Assembly: GCA_946998225.1 (NCBI GenBank)
Contig: CAMPYH010000004.1
Span: 40,996 to 104,995 of the forward strand
Direction of reading: 5' to 3'
Length of the DNA: 64,000 nt
Source of the DNA: an uncultured Clostridiaceae bacterium
GTDB lineage: Bacteria; Bacillota; Clostridia; TANB77; CAG-508
This document shows, in pieces, positions 53,680 to 63,708 of the stretch. A program made the position numbers and the translations under genes. The stretch's first letter is position 1. Every line of letters starts with the position of its first letter. Below the pieces are notes generated by a model. That model saw only the letters and a list, made by a program, of their open reading frames with translations. It ran no database searches and was not told where the DNA came from.

Positions 53680-54216
53680 ATGACTAAAGGTACAAAGTAC
53701 TACTACATTCCATTAATGGTGGATGCAATTGAAGAACATTTAAAAACGCTTGAAAGCATTTTTGAAGAAAACGTGAAAAAGGTAAAATCAACAGATTTTA
53801 TGCTTATTCAAACAATCAAAGAGGAAAGAAACTACTTTGATAGATTTGAAACATTCCTAAGAGATGAAACTCAAGGAACATTCGCATTGTCTGAATATCT
53901 AAGAAGGAATGAATATCCAGATTTTAAATTTGCATTTGTACATCAGGAAATCTCGGAAATTCTTCAAGCACATGACTTTATGACATATTATGAAGCTGAA
54001 ACCACAGCATATGTAATACTCGCAATCTCGTATGGTTTTTCAGGAGATATGTTATATGAGGATTATGAAAAAATCCTAAAAAGACAATGTATTCACATAT
54101 ATGTAAAAAGTGAACAAGCAGTTTTTAAAGAATTCTGGAGACAAATGCTTAAGAAAATTGATAAGATGTCGAATAGAATGTATAAAATCTCAGATAGATT
54201 AATGGAAAAAATATAG
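53680..54216 (+). CDS. helical protein of unknown function
   Basis: 178 residues, ATG 53680 with AAGGGGG about 12 bases upstream. Predicted almost entirely helical, rich in aromatic residues (YYYIPLMVDAIEEHL; YFDRFETFL; FKEFWRQMLKKI). No membrane segment or known motif. It sits between two hairpins as a single-gene unit, in the place where rbfA is normally followed by nrnA. Confidence 0.6.
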   Translation: MTKGTKYYYIPLMVDAIEEHLKTLESIFEENVKKVKSTDFMLIQTIKEERNYFDRFETFLRDETQGTFALSEYLRRNEYPDFKFAFVHQEISEILQAHDFMTYYEAETTAYVILAISYGFSGDMLYEDYEKILKRQCIHIYVKSEQAVFKEFWRQMLKKIDKMSNRMYKISDRLMEKI

Positions 54217-54247
54217 TATAAAACTCATAAGTCTATGAATCCTTTTG

Positions 54248-54280
54248 AAGAGCGGGGCATGTAATATGCCTCGCTTTTCT
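54248..54280 (+). terminator. terminator before nrnA
   Basis: GCGGGGCAT and ATGCCTCGC (one G-T pair) around GTAAT, extended by A-T pairs and followed by TTTTCTTT. The GC-rich stem stands out here. Confidence 0.85.
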
Positions 54281-54335
54281 TTACTTTATAAATATGACAT
54301 AATATAAATTAAATAGATAAGTTAAAAGGTGGGTT

Positions 54336-55400
54336 ATGGAAGAATATAATATAGATATAGAAAAAGAATTTGAAAAATTAAAAGATGCTTTAATAGATGC
54401 AAAAAGTATTGCAATAGTAGGACATGAACTTCCAGATGGAGACTCAATTGGAAGTATGGAAGCACTTAGATGTTTTTTTAAATATCTTAAAAAAGATGTA
54501 TATACTTTTGCAAAAGATATACCAGAAAAAGTTAAAAAAACAGTAGACACTAAAAACATTTTAGAAAGTATAGATATAGATAAAGTAGATTTATGTATAT
54601 TTGTAGATCATCCAAATATATCTAGAGTAAATGAAGAGTTTAAAATACTTAAAAATATTGGAAAAACTGTAGTAGTTATAGATCACCATAAAGACAATCA
54701 CTTATTTGGAGATATTAATATTGTAAAGATAATGACTTCTACAACAGAACTTGTTTATCTTTTTATAAAACATTATCTAGGTGATAAATATGAAGAGTTT
54801 AAAAAAGGTTTAGAGACAAGAAAAATATATATGGATATAATGAAATATATAAGTCTTGGAATAATTACAGACTCAGGTGGTTTTAGACATCAAAATATGA
54901 ATTCATTAGCATTTTTAATAGCGTCAGAAGCTATGAATGAAAATGTAGATTTATATAATATATATAGAATAAATATAATTGAAAAAAGTAAAAATGAATT
55001 TATGGTAGACAAATTAATAAGAGATAGAATTGAATATATAGATTCTCCAGATATAGCTTATGCATATTTAACTTATGAAGATATTTGGTATAAAAAATGC
55101 GGAGCAGGCGAAACAGAAAGTATTGGAAATATTGGAAAAGAACTAGAAGGAAATAAAGTAAGTATAATCCTTAAAGAAGATACAGAAGGTATTAGAGTAT
55201 CTGTAAGAACAAATATACCATATTCATCATTTAATATTGTAAAGGCTTTAAATGGCGGCGGACATTTTGGAGCAGCAGGCGCATATATTAAAAAAGATAA
55301 TATTAAAAATATGAGCTTTTCTGAAAAGAAATTTCTTATTGATGAGATAAAAGATATATTAATAAAAGAAGCTAGAAAAGAAATACAAAAACATAAATAA
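54336..55400 (+). CDS. nrnA: bifunctional oligoribonuclease/pAp phosphatase NrnA
   Basis: 354 residues, DHH/DHHA1 family. Metal ligands are in GHELPDGDSIGS, IFVDHP and VIDHHKDN (the DHH triad), and the C-terminal substrate loop is GGGHFGAAGA. It degrades nano-RNA and dephosphorylates pAp. nrnA before truB is a common Bacillota order. Start ATG after AAAGGTGG. Confidence 0.93.
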   Translation: MEEYNIDIEKEFEKLKDALIDAKSIAIVGHELPDGDSIGSMEALRCFFKYLKKDVYTFAKDIPEKVKKTVDTKNILESIDIDKVDLCIFVDHPNISRVNEEFKILKNIGKTVVVIDHHKDNHLFGDINIVKIMTSTTELVYLFIKHYLGDKYEEFKKGLETRKIYMDIMKYISLGIITDSGGFRHQNMNSLAFLIASEAMNENVDLYNIYRINIIEKSKNEFMVDKLIRDRIEYIDSPDIAYAYLTYEDIWYKKCGAGETESIGNIGKELEGNKVSIILKEDTEGIRVSVRTNIPYSSFNIVKALNGGGHFGAAGAYIKKDNIKNMSFSEKKFLIDEIKDILIKEARKEIQKHK

Positions 55401-55432
55401 AAAAGTGTATCCTATATGGATATGCTTTTTTC
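55399..55432 (+). terminator. terminator between nrnA and truB
   Basis: AAAAGTGTATCC and GGATATGCTTTT (two G-T type pairs) around TATAT, then T's. Confidence 0.7.
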
Positions 55433-55507
55433 TCTATTTTTGACTTTTACATCATATATTATGTAAAATTGGATTTAAAGAAGAATGGATTAAGAAAGAA
55501 AATATAT

Positions 55508-56404
55508 ATGAAAGATAATAAAAAAAATTCAAGTGGAATAATATTAATAGATAAATCAGAAGGTATTACATCAAATGATGTACTTTTTAAATTAAAAAAG
55601 ATTGAAAAAAATAAATACGGTCATACTGGTACACTTGATCCACTTGCAACAGGACTATTAGTGGTGCTTATTGGAAATGCTACAAAGCTTAGCAAATATC
55701 TTTTAAAACAAGATAAGGAATATGTAGCTGAAATACTTTTAGGTAAAGAAACAGATTCATTAGATATAACTGGAAGTGTAATAAAAGAAGATAAAGATAT
55801 AGATAAAAAAATGGATACTTTTAATAAAGAAAATATATTAAATGTACTTAATGAGTTTAAAGGAAGCATAAAACAAATACCACCAATATATTCTGCATTA
55901 AAATTAGATGGTAAAAAGCTATATGAAATTGCAAGAGATAAAAATACCTCAGATAAAGAGATAGAAGAAATAATTAAATCTAAAGAAAGAGAAATATATA
56001 TATCAGACATATCACTTTTAGATATTAATGAAGAAAACAAAACTATTTCTATTAAGGTTAAATGTTCGTCTGGTACATATATAAGAAGTCTTGCAAGAGA
56101 TATAGCACTTAAGCTTGATACATATGGATGTATAAAAGCCTTAAGAAGAACAAAAGTAGGAAATTTTAAAGTAGAAGATGCATCTTCTTTAAATGTTTTA
56201 GATGAGGAAGAAGTATTAAAAGATATCTTTAAAGAAAAGATATATCTAGAAGATAAAAGAGTAGATCATTTTATAAATGGCGTAATGTGCAGTGTAAAAA
56301 AAGATGATGGTATGTATATGGTATACAATAAAGAGACAAAAGAGTTTATAGGACTGGGTGAAGTTAGAAACTTTTTAGTTAAAAGAAAATATATAAAGGA
56401 ATAA
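55508..56404 (+). CDS. truB: tRNA pseudouridine(55) synthase
   Basis: 298 residues from ATG 55508. Start SSGIILIDKSEGITSNDVL, catalytic Asp in YGHTGTLDPLATGLLVV, IPPIYSALKLDGKKLYEIAR and SSGTYIRSLARDIA are typical. It makes pseudouridine 55 in the T loop. A Lys/Asp-rich insertion is seen near 95-120. An upstream ATG at 55469 lacks a binding site. ribF, the usual next gene, is replaced by prmC. Confidence 0.94.
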   Translation: MKDNKKNSSGIILIDKSEGITSNDVLFKLKKIEKNKYGHTGTLDPLATGLLVVLIGNATKLSKYLLKQDKEYVAEILLGKETDSLDITGSVIKEDKDIDKKMDTFNKENILNVLNEFKGSIKQIPPIYSALKLDGKKLYEIARDKNTSDKEIEEIIKSKEREIYISDISLLDINEENKTISIKVKCSSGTYIRSLARDIALKLDTYGCIKALRRTKVGNFKVEDASSLNVLDEEEVLKDIFKEKIYLEDKRVDHFINGVMCSVKKDDGMYMVYNKETKEFIGLGEVRNFLVKRKYIKE

Positions 56405-56405
56405 A

Positions 56406-57383
56406 ATGGATAAAATTAGTTTAAAGGGATTAAAAGAGTTTGTAGAAATTGAACTTAAAAATAAAGATATAAAAGAAGCTGAAGAAAAAGCTTATTTATT
56501 TATAATGGACTTTTTTAGTATTAAATCTAAAGGAGACTATTTAATCAAAAAAGATAAAGATATTAAAGATGAGTTTAAATTAAAAGCAAATGACTTTTTT
56601 GAAGCTTTAGAAAAACTAAAATCAAATACTCCTTTAGAATATATAACTAATAAAAGATATATATATAATGCAAATATATATGTAAATGAAAGTGTATTAA
56701 TACCAAGATATGATACTGAAATAATTATAGATGAGGCTTTAAAAGATATATATAAAGATATAGATAAGAAAAAAGATAAAGATAAATTAGATATATTAGA
56801 TTTATGTACAGGATCTGGTGTAATAGGTATAAATGTATATAAATGTATATTAGAATATATAAAAGAAAAAAATATAGATATAGATATTAATATGTATTTA
56901 CTTGATATATCTAAAGAAGCACTTAAGATTGCAGATATTAATATAAAGAATAATGTAGAAGAAAAGTATATAGATAATATACATATAATAGAATCTAATT
57001 TATTTAATAATATAGATGATATTAAATTTGATTATATATTATCTAATCCTCCATATATAAAAAGTGGAGATATTAAATTATTAGATAAAGATGTATTAAA
57101 AGAACCACTTCTTGCACTTGATGGAGGAAGAGATGGTATGAAATATTATAGAGAGATATTAGATGAAGCAAATATGTTTCTAAAAGATAATGGAGTAATA
57201 TTTTTTGAAATAGGATATAATCAAGCAGATGATATAAATATGTATATAGATAAAATAAATAAAGATAATTTAGTATCTAATTTTAATAATGAAAAAAAGG
57301 ATATATATAAATATATAGTAAGTAAGGTAGTAAAAGATATAGAAGGAAGAGATAGAGTACTTAAGATAAATATAAAAAGATAG
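56406..57383 (+). CDS. prmC: peptide chain release factor N5-glutamine methyltransferase
   Basis: 325 residues. SAM-binding LDLCTGSGVIGINVY near 133 and the catalytic NPPYI in YILSNPPYIKSGD near 215, preceded by VLIPRYDTEIII, where most have PRpdTE. It methylates the GGQ glutamine of release factors. prfA, its common partner, is not adjacent. One base separates it from truB; whiA follows after seven. Confidence 0.93.
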   Translation: MDKISLKGLKEFVEIELKNKDIKEAEEKAYLFIMDFFSIKSKGDYLIKKDKDIKDEFKLKANDFFEALEKLKSNTPLEYITNKRYIYNANIYVNESVLIPRYDTEIIIDEALKDIYKDIDKKKDKDKLDILDLCTGSGVIGINVYKCILEYIKEKNIDIDINMYLLDISKEALKIADINIKNNVEEKYIDNIHIIESNLFNNIDDIKFDYILSNPPYIKSGDIKLLDKDVLKEPLLALDGGRDGMKYYREILDEANMFLKDNGVIFFEIGYNQADDINMYIDKINKDNLVSNFNNEKKDIYKYIVSKVVKDIEGRDRVLKINIKR

Positions 57384-57390
57384 GTTAATT

Positions 57391-58314
57391 ATGGAATATA
57401 AAAGAAAGATAAAAAGTTTTGAAAAAAAGGAATTTAAAGAAAGTTTTTCCAATAATATAAAAAGAGAAATCATAGAAAACATATTAGATAATATTAAAAA
57501 CCTTGAAAAAGAAGATTTTAAATTAATGGCTTTTGGATTTTATTTAATGAATGAAAACATATATGAAAATATATATATAAATCTTTCAAATAAAAGAAGA
57601 ACAAAAGTAGAAAAGTTTTTAATAAGGATAATTAATAATATATATGATGTAAATAAAAATGATAAAAAGAGTGAAGACCAATTAGGCTTTTTTACTAAAG
57701 ATATGGAAAGCATTAAAGATTATTTAGACAAATATGATAAAGAAAAATATAAATATATATTAATTGGTATGTTTTTATATAATGGATATATAGCAGATCC
57801 GAAAAAAGCATATAATTTAGAGTTTAATTTAAATCTATATAGATTTAATGAAGAAAGAGTAAGTGCATATAAGAAGTTAATAAAAAATATATTATTTGCT
57901 TTAGATATAAAATATAATGTATATGAAGATAAAGATATATATAAAATATACATTAGAAAAGGTGATGAGATAGTAAAAGTACTTGCAACTATGGGGAGTG
58001 CAAGAGGTGTTTTAAGATTTGAAGAGGCAAGAGTTATAAAATCTGTAAACCAAGAGCTAAATAGAAATTTAAACTTTGAAACATCTAATATGCAAAAAAT
58101 GCTTTTAGCGGCAAAAAAACAAAGAGATGCAATTAATAAAATAAGGGAACATGGAGTTGAGTTAGATAGAAAATTAGTTTTAGCGGCAGAGTTAAGAATG
58201 AAATATCCAGAAGCGTCATTAAAAGAACTTTCTGAAAAAGGAAGTGTTTCTAGATCAACTCTTAATCAAAGACTTAAAAGAATAGAAAAAATAGCAGAAG
58301 AAATAAAGGATTAG
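57391..58314 (+). CDS. whiA: WhiA-type DNA-binding protein
   Basis: 307 residues. The C-terminal WhiA helix-turn-helix block is clear: VNQELNRNLNFETSNMQKMLLAAKKQRDAI, then LAAELRMKYPEASLKELSE and SRSTLNQRLKRIEKIA. The N-terminal part corresponds to the degenerate LAGLIDADG-like domain. WhiA affects division and growth in Bacillota and sporulation in Actinobacteria. The yvcJ/yvcK genes that usually precede it are missing. The end overlaps hemW on the other strand by four bases. (Quoted blocks are shortened family regions.). Confidence 0.88.
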   Translation: MEYKRKIKSFEKKEFKESFSNNIKREIIENILDNIKNLEKEDFKLMAFGFYLMNENIYENIYINLSNKRRTKVEKFLIRIINNIYDVNKNDKKSEDQLGFFTKDMESIKDYLDKYDKEKYKYILIGMFLYNGYIADPKKAYNLEFNLNLYRFNEERVSAYKKLIKNILFALDIKYNVYEDKDIYKIYIRKGDEIVKVLATMGSARGVLRFEEARVIKSVNQELNRNLNFETSNMQKMLLAAKKQRDAINKIREHGVELDRKLVLAAELRMKYPEASLKELSEKGSVSRSTLNQRLKRIEKIAEEIKD

Positions 58315-59546
58315 ATAAAATACATTAAAACAATGTTAGCAAGGTCTAATCCTTTTTCGTTTAAAGATATTAAATGAAATCCATTTCCTTTTTCTTTCAT
58401 ATCTATTAGTCCAAGGTTTTTAATTTCATTTAATTCTTTTTGAAATTTATCTTCGCATTTTATATCAAATTTATTATAGAAGCTTTCTGTATCATATGAT
58501 CTCATTCTTAATCCAAGATAGATATGTTCTTTCATCATATCTTCTTTAGATTGTATCTCTTCTATTATTATAATATCTTCACTTTTTTTATTTATGGTAT
58601 TTAAATATTTATTAAGATCACTCGTAGTTTTATATCTTATTCCATTAAAATATGATGAAGCATTTAAACCAAATCCTAGATATTCATGTTGAAGCCAGGT
58701 ATTTGTATTATGTCTTGAATATTTATCTGGTTTTGAAAAATTAGATATCTCATATCTTATATATCCGTTTTTTTCTAAATCTTTGTATATTAATTTTTGC
58801 ATTGATCTTTCAGTATCTTCATCTGGAAGATTAATCTCACCTTTATCAAAAAGTGATTTTAATTTAGTATTATCTTCAAGTATAAGTGAATACAAAGAAA
58901 TACTATCTGGATTTAAACTAACTATGTTTTTAATATCTTTTTTTAAATCTAAAATAGTTTCATCTGGAAGTGCAAATATTAAGTCGACATTTGTCCTAAA
59001 TAGTTTTTTAGCTATATTATATACATCTAAAAACTTTTTATATGTATGAGGTCTTCCAATTTTTTGAAGCATTTTATCATTTGTACTTTGAAGTCCTATA
59101 CTTATTCTATTTATTCCATATGATTTATATTTTTCCATCTTTTCTTTATTAAGAGATTCTGGATTTCCTTCAATAGTTATTTCGGAGTCTTTAGTTAAAT
59201 TAAACTTTAGATAAATTGTATCTAAAATTTCTTTTATGTATTTTTCATTTATATATGAAGGAGTGCCACCACCTATATATATGGTATCTACTAGTATCAT
59301 TTTTTTATCTACATTTTCGTTTTTTATTTGTTTTATTAAAGCATTTATGTATTTTTCGATAATATCTTCTTTTATATTTGAAAAGGAAACAAAATCACAG
59401 TAAAAACATTTTGAAAAGCAAAAAGGAATATGAATATATATTCCTATTTTTTTTATTTCATTTTTATTTTTTATTTTTCTATTACTGTTATTAGTATAAC
59501 TATTTGTTTTAATCAAAAAGTTTTTGTTTTTAATTTGGTTTTCCAT
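58311..59546 (-). CDS. hemW: HemW-like radical SAM protein
   Basis: 411 residues on the minus strand, the only minus-strand protein gene here. The [4Fe-4S]/SAM motif is in YIHIPFCFSKCFYCDF (CxxxCxxC, near 44), followed by TIYIGGGTPSYI and ISIGLQSTNDKML. HemW proteins are heme-trafficking relatives of coproporphyrinogen dehydrogenase and lack that activity. An Asn/Lys-rich extension of about 30 residues precedes the core; a later start is possible. Convergent with whiA, with no terminator between them. Confidence 0.88.
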   Translation of the reverse strand: MENQIKNKNFLIKTNSYTNNSNRKIKNKNEIKKIGIYIHIPFCFSKCFYCDFVSFSNIKEDIIEKYINALIKQIKNENVDKKMILVDTIYIGGGTPSYINEKYIKEILDTIYLKFNLTKDSEITIEGNPESLNKEKMEKYKSYGINRISIGLQSTNDKMLQKIGRPHTYKKFLDVYNIAKKLFRTNVDLIFALPDETILDLKKDIKNIVSLNPDSISLYSLILEDNTKLKSLFDKGEINLPDEDTERSMQKLIYKDLEKNGYIRYEISNFSKPDKYSRHNTNTWLQHEYLGFGLNASSYFNGIRYKTTSDLNKYLNTINKKSEDIIIIEEIQSKEDMMKEHIYLGLRMRSYDTESFYNKFDIKCEDKFQKELNEIKNLGLIDMKEKGNGFHLISLNEKGLDLANIVLMYFI

Positions 59547-59671
59547 AATAATATATTTTATTTCCTTTTTTATATCTGTATAATCTATGTAATGGTTTAA
59601 TTATATTAAAAAACATGCATATTAACAACTTATGTGGTATAATTATATATATTTTAAAAGGGAGAAATATT

Positions 59672-60415
59672 ATGAAAAAAATTATAAATTTAATTTTAAT
59701 TATTTTACTTCTGCTTGGACTTAATTATTTAAGAGCCGGAGTTTTAGCTGGAAAAATCAAGAAAACTAATGGCGTTATGGAAAGATTTTATAATGCTAAA
59801 TGGAGACAAGTTGAGATTGAAGATGATAAAGCTAAAAGTAAATATATAAGAAATAAGAATTTATATGAATTAATCTATGAAGAAAAAGATAAAAAGCCAG
59901 TGCATTTTTATTATGATTCTGAAACAGATAATGGATATTCTTTAATAGATGATTTAGTAAAAGAAATAGATAAGAAAAATCTTTATCTAGAAAATGAAAA
60001 GAAAAAAGAAAAAACTACTGAAGAGATAGACAAGAAGATTAAAGAAACAAAAGATGAGCATGAGAAAAATAAAGAAAATGCTAAAGATATAAAAAATGTA
60101 GAGAAAAAAGAAGAAAAAGAAAACAAAGAAGATGTAGCTGAAAAAGAAGAGATAAAATCAAGAAAGAAAACATTTGTTGAAACATATGATGGACCATTAA
60201 TTGTAGAAGATTTTGTAAATAATACATTTTTTGTTTTCAATAAAAAAGATAAAGAAAAGAATGAAAATATATATAAAGATTTAAAAGGAAATTACTTAAT
60301 AACTGACGCAAAAACAGATTATGTTAAAGAGATAAAATACAAAGGTAAAAAATATAAATACTTCAATTATAAAATTAGTGAAGTTGAACAAATAAAAATG
60401 CCTAAATTAAAATAA
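59672..60415 (+). CDS. secreted or membrane-anchored Lys/Glu-rich protein
   Basis: 247 residues, ATG 59672 after AAAAGGGAG. An N-terminal hydrophobic segment (about 5-22) could be a signal peptide or anchor. The centre (about 110-180) is a highly charged coiled-coil-like stretch of Lys and Glu. The C-terminal part (TFVETYDGPLIVEDFV; FFVFNKKDKEKNENIYKDL) looks folded. Unknown function. An earlier ATG at 59615 would give a non-typical leader and is not used. Confidence 0.6.
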   Translation: MKKIINLILIILLLLGLNYLRAGVLAGKIKKTNGVMERFYNAKWRQVEIEDDKAKSKYIRNKNLYELIYEEKDKKPVHFYYDSETDNGYSLIDDLVKEIDKKNLYLENEKKKEKTTEEIDKKIKETKDEHEKNKENAKDIKNVEKKEEKENKEDVAEKEEIKSRKKTFVETYDGPLIVEDFVNNTFFVFNKKDKEKNENIYKDLKGNYLITDAKTDYVKEIKYKGKKYKYFNYKISEVEQIKMPKLK

Positions 60416-60422
60416 AAAGACG

Positions 60423-60453
60423 AAACAAAAGCTTTACAAAAAGCTTTTGTTTT
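60423..60453 (+). terminator. terminator before the str operon
   Basis: CAAAAGCTT and AAGCTTTTG around a six-base loop, extended by A-T pairs, with TTTTGTT after it. Confidence 0.8.
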
Positions 60454-60494
60454 GTTACACTATTAAAGTAATTTTAAGGAAAGGAGGAGCGCCA

Positions 60495-60908
60495 ATGCCA
60501 ACAATTAATCAATTGGTAAGAAAAGGTAGAAAGACAGCAAAATCTAAAGTAAAATCACCTGCATTAAAGAAAACATATAATCCAAAAACTAAAAAATATG
60601 GTTCTTCAAATGCACCACAAAAAAGAGGTGTTTGTACATCAGTTAGAACTGCTACACCTAAAAAACCTAACTCAGCTTTAAGAAAGATAGCAAGAGTAAG
60701 ACTATCTAATGGACAAGAAGTTACTGCATATATTCCTGGTGAAGGACACAATTTGCAAGAACACAGTTCTGTTACAATTAGAGGCGGAAGAGTTAAAGAC
60801 TTACCAGGTGTTAGATATCATATAATTCGTGGTAAATCAGATACTGCTGGAGTTACAGACAGAAAACAAGGCAGATCTAAATACGGAGCAAAAAAACCAA
60901 AGAAATAA
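60495..60908 (+). CDS. rpsL: 30S ribosomal protein S12
   Basis: 137 residues from ATG 60495 after AAGGAGG. Typical S12: PTINQLVRKGRK, RGVCTSVRTATPKKPNSALRK and GGRVKDLPGVRYH. The Lys residues linked to streptomycin sensitivity (in TPKKPNS and RVKDLPG) are of the wild type. First gene of rpsL-rpsG-fusA-tuf. Confidence 0.98.
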   Translation: MPTINQLVRKGRKTAKSKVKSPALKKTYNPKTKKYGSSNAPQKRGVCTSVRTATPKKPNSALRKIARVRLSNGQEVTAYIPGEGHNLQEHSSVTIRGGRVKDLPGVRYHIIRGKSDTAGVTDRKQGRSKYGAKKPKK

Positions 60909-60973
60909 TATGAAGAATTGGTGCTTTTAACATATATTAATAGCACACACTGAAAATTATTTTTTTAGAGTAC

Positions 60974-60995
60974 CTGAAATAGTTTATGCTATTTC
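60974..60995 (+). promoter_or_regulatory. hairpin in the rpsL-rpsG spacer
   Basis: TGAAATAG and CTATTTCA around TTTATG, shortly before the AAAAGGAGGG of rpsG. In E. coli S7 represses translation at this spacer; a similar role here is a guess. Confidence 0.35.
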
Positions 60996-61021
60996 AAGAA
61001 AATTAAAAGGAGGGAAGAGAA

Positions 61022-61492
61022 GTGCCAAGAAAAGGACATATACAAAAAAGAAAAATTAATCCTGATCAAAAATATAATAGTATTGTTGTTACAAAATTAA
61101 TAAACAATATAATGCTAGATGGTAAGAAAACTGTTGCAGAGTCTATAGTTTATTCAGCTTTTGATATAATAGAAGAAAAAACTGGAAAAAATGCAATTGA
61201 AGTTTTTGAAGAAGCTCTTGAAAATATAAAACCAGTTCTTGAAGTAAAAGGTAGAAGAATCGGTGGAGCAACTTACCAAGTACCACTTGAAATAACACCA
61301 GCTAGAAGACAAACATTAGGTCTTAGATGGTTAGTTCTATATTCAAGAAAAAGATCAGAAAAAACAATGGCAGAAAAATTAGCTGCTGAAATACTAGATG
61401 CTCTTGAAAATAACGGCGGAGCAGTTAGAAAGAAAGAAGAAGTACATAAGATGGCTGAAGCTAATAAAGCATTTGCTCATTTTAGATACTAG
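61022..61492 (+). CDS. rpsG: 30S ribosomal protein S7
   Basis: 156 residues, GTG start after AAAAGGAGGG. PRKGHIQKRKINPDQKYNS, LMLDGKK-type IMLDGKKTVAESI and GGATYQVPLEITPARRQ are typical of S7, the primary binder of the 16S 3' domain. Confidence 0.97.
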   Translation: MPRKGHIQKRKINPDQKYNSIVVTKLINNIMLDGKKTVAESIVYSAFDIIEEKTGKNAIEVFEEALENIKPVLEVKGRRIGGATYQVPLEITPARRQTLGLRWLVLYSRKRSEKTMAEKLAAEILDALENNGGAVRKKEEVHKMAEANKAFAHFRY

Positions 61493-61523
61493 AATTTAAA
61501 TATAATATAGGAAAGGATAAAAT

Positions 61524-63605
61524 ATGGCTCAAAGAAAAAATGCATTAGAAACATATAGAAACGTTGGAATAATGGCTCATATTGATGCTGGTAAAACAAC
61601 AACTACAGAAAGAATGCTGTTTTATGCAGGAAATATCCATAAAATTGGTGAAACACATGATGGTGAATCTCAAATGGATACAATGGATGATGAAAAAGAA
61701 AGAGGTATAACTATTTCATCAGCTGCTACAACAATTTTCTGGAAGGGTGCTAGAATCAATATCATTGATACTCCAGGACACGTTGACTTCACAGTTGAAG
61801 TTGAAAGATCTTTAAGAGTTTTAGACGGTGCTGTTATGATTCTTTCTGCAAAAGATGGAGTTCAACCACAATCTGAAACTGTTTGGAGACAAGCTAATAC
61901 ATATAAAGTTCCAAGAATAGTATATGTAAATAAAATGGATATAGTTGGTGCAGATTATTTCTTCTGTTTAAAACAAATAGAAGAAAGATTAGGTGCAAGT
62001 CCAATTAGTATTCAAATTCCAATCGGAGCAGAAGATAATTTTAAAGGTATAATTGACTTAATTAATATGAAAGCTATAATGTACCATGATTCTGAAGGAA
62101 AAAATATTGATGTAGTAGAAATTCCAGAAGAATTTAAGGAACAAGCTGAAGAATATAGATCAATTATGATTGAAAAAGCAGCAGAACATGATGATGACCT
62201 TATGATGAAATATCTAGAAGGTGAAGAACTTACTGTAGATGAAATTAAAAAAGGCCTTAGAAAAGCAACTATTAAAAACGAAATAGTTATAGTATGTTGT
62301 GGAACATCATATAAAAACAAAGGTGTTCAACCATTAATGGATGCAGTAGTAGATTTCTTACCATCACCAATAGATGTTGATCATGTTACAGGAACAGATT
62401 TAGACGGAAATGAAGTTGTAAGAAAAACATCTGATACAGAACCATTTGCAGCACTTGCATTTAAGGTTTTAACAGATAAATTTATAGGTAAACTTTGCTT
62501 CTTTAGAGTATACTCTGGAGTACTAGAAGCTGGTTCTTCAGTATATAATAGTACTAAAGATGTAACTGAAAGAGTTGGAAGACTTGTTCAAATGCATGCT
62601 AATAAAAGAACAGAAATAGATGCAGTATTTGCTGGAGATATAGCAGCTGCTGTTGGACTTAAAAATACAGCAACAGGTGATACACTTTGTTCAAGAGAAA
62701 AACCAGTTATACTTGAAAATATGGAATTCCCAGATCCAGTTATAGATATTGCTATCGAACCAAAAGATAAAGTTGCACAAGAAAAAATGTCAATCGCTCT
62801 TGCAAAACTTGCAGAAGAAGATCCAACATTTAGAACAGCAACAAATAAAGAAACAGGTCAAGTAGTTATATCTGGAATGGGTGAACTTCACCTAGAAGTT
62901 ATAGTTTCAAGACTTAAAAAAGAATTCCAAGTAGAAGCTACAACTGGTAAACCACAAGTTTCATATAAAGAAACAATTAAAAAACCAATTAAGATAGAAG
63001 GAAAATACATCAAACAATCTGGTGGTAAAGGTCAATATGGTCACGTATGGCTAGAACTAGAACCACTTGAACCAGGTTCAGGAATTGAATTTGAAAGTAA
63101 AATTGTTGGTGGTGTAGTTCCAAAAGAATACATAAAACCGGTAGAAGCTGGTGTAAGAGAAGCTGCTGAAGGCGGTGTACTTGCAGGATATCCAGTAACA
63201 GATGTTAAAGTTACATTATATGATGGTTCATACCATGATGTTGACTCATCTGAAATGGCATTCCATATTGCAGGATCAATGGCATTCAAAGATGGATGTT
63301 CAAAAGCTGGTGCTACAATACTTGAACCAATTATGAGTGTTGAAGTAACAGTTCCAGAGGAATATATGGGTGAAGTAATTGGAGATATGAACTCAAGAAG
63401 AGGTAGAATGGAAGGATCAGAAATAGTTGCTGGTAACCAAGTAATAAGAGGATTTATTCCACTTTCAGAAATGTTTGGTTATGCAACAGATCTAAGATCT
63501 AAGACTCAAGGTAGAGGTACATATTCAATGACACCTTCACACTATGAAGAAGTTCCAAAATCTATTCTTGATGAAATCGTTTCTTCAAGAAATAAAGCTG
63601 AATAG
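61524..63605 (+). CDS. fusA: elongation factor G
   Basis: 693 residues. G domain with AHIDAGKTTTTERMLFY near 18, RGITISSAATT, DTPGHVDFT and NKMD; later domains include the GQYGHVWLELEPLEPG region and PVTDVKVTLYDGSYHDVDSS. It drives ribosome translocation. ATG after GAAAGGA. Confidence 0.98.
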   Translation: MAQRKNALETYRNVGIMAHIDAGKTTTTERMLFYAGNIHKIGETHDGESQMDTMDDEKERGITISSAATTIFWKGARINIIDTPGHVDFTVEVERSLRVLDGAVMILSAKDGVQPQSETVWRQANTYKVPRIVYVNKMDIVGADYFFCLKQIEERLGASPISIQIPIGAEDNFKGIIDLINMKAIMYHDSEGKNIDVVEIPEEFKEQAEEYRSIMIEKAAEHDDDLMMKYLEGEELTVDEIKKGLRKATIKNEIVIVCCGTSYKNKGVQPLMDAVVDFLPSPIDVDHVTGTDLDGNEVVRKTSDTEPFAALAFKVLTDKFIGKLCFFRVYSGVLEAGSSVYNSTKDVTERVGRLVQMHANKRTEIDAVFAGDIAAAVGLKNTATGDTLCSREKPVILENMEFPDPVIDIAIEPKDKVAQEKMSIALAKLAEEDPTFRTATNKETGQVVISGMGELHLEVIVSRLKKEFQVEATTGKPQVSYKETIKKPIKIEGKYIKQSGGKGQYGHVWLELEPLEPGSGIEFESKIVGGVVPKEYIKPVEAGVREAAEGGVLAGYPVTDVKVTLYDGSYHDVDSSEMAFHIAGSMAFKDGCSKAGATILEPIMSVEVTVPEEYMGEVIGDMNSRRGRMEGSEIVAGNQVIRGFIPLSEMFGYATDLRSKTQGRGTYSMTPSHYEEVPKSILDEIVSSRNKAE

Positions 63606-63708
63606 TTATGATTGATTTTTTTAGAAAATTAGTATATTATAACTAATATGCAAATATTAAAACAAAAACAAAACAAATTAAGTTTGTAAAAATATTTAGG
63701 AGGAAAAA

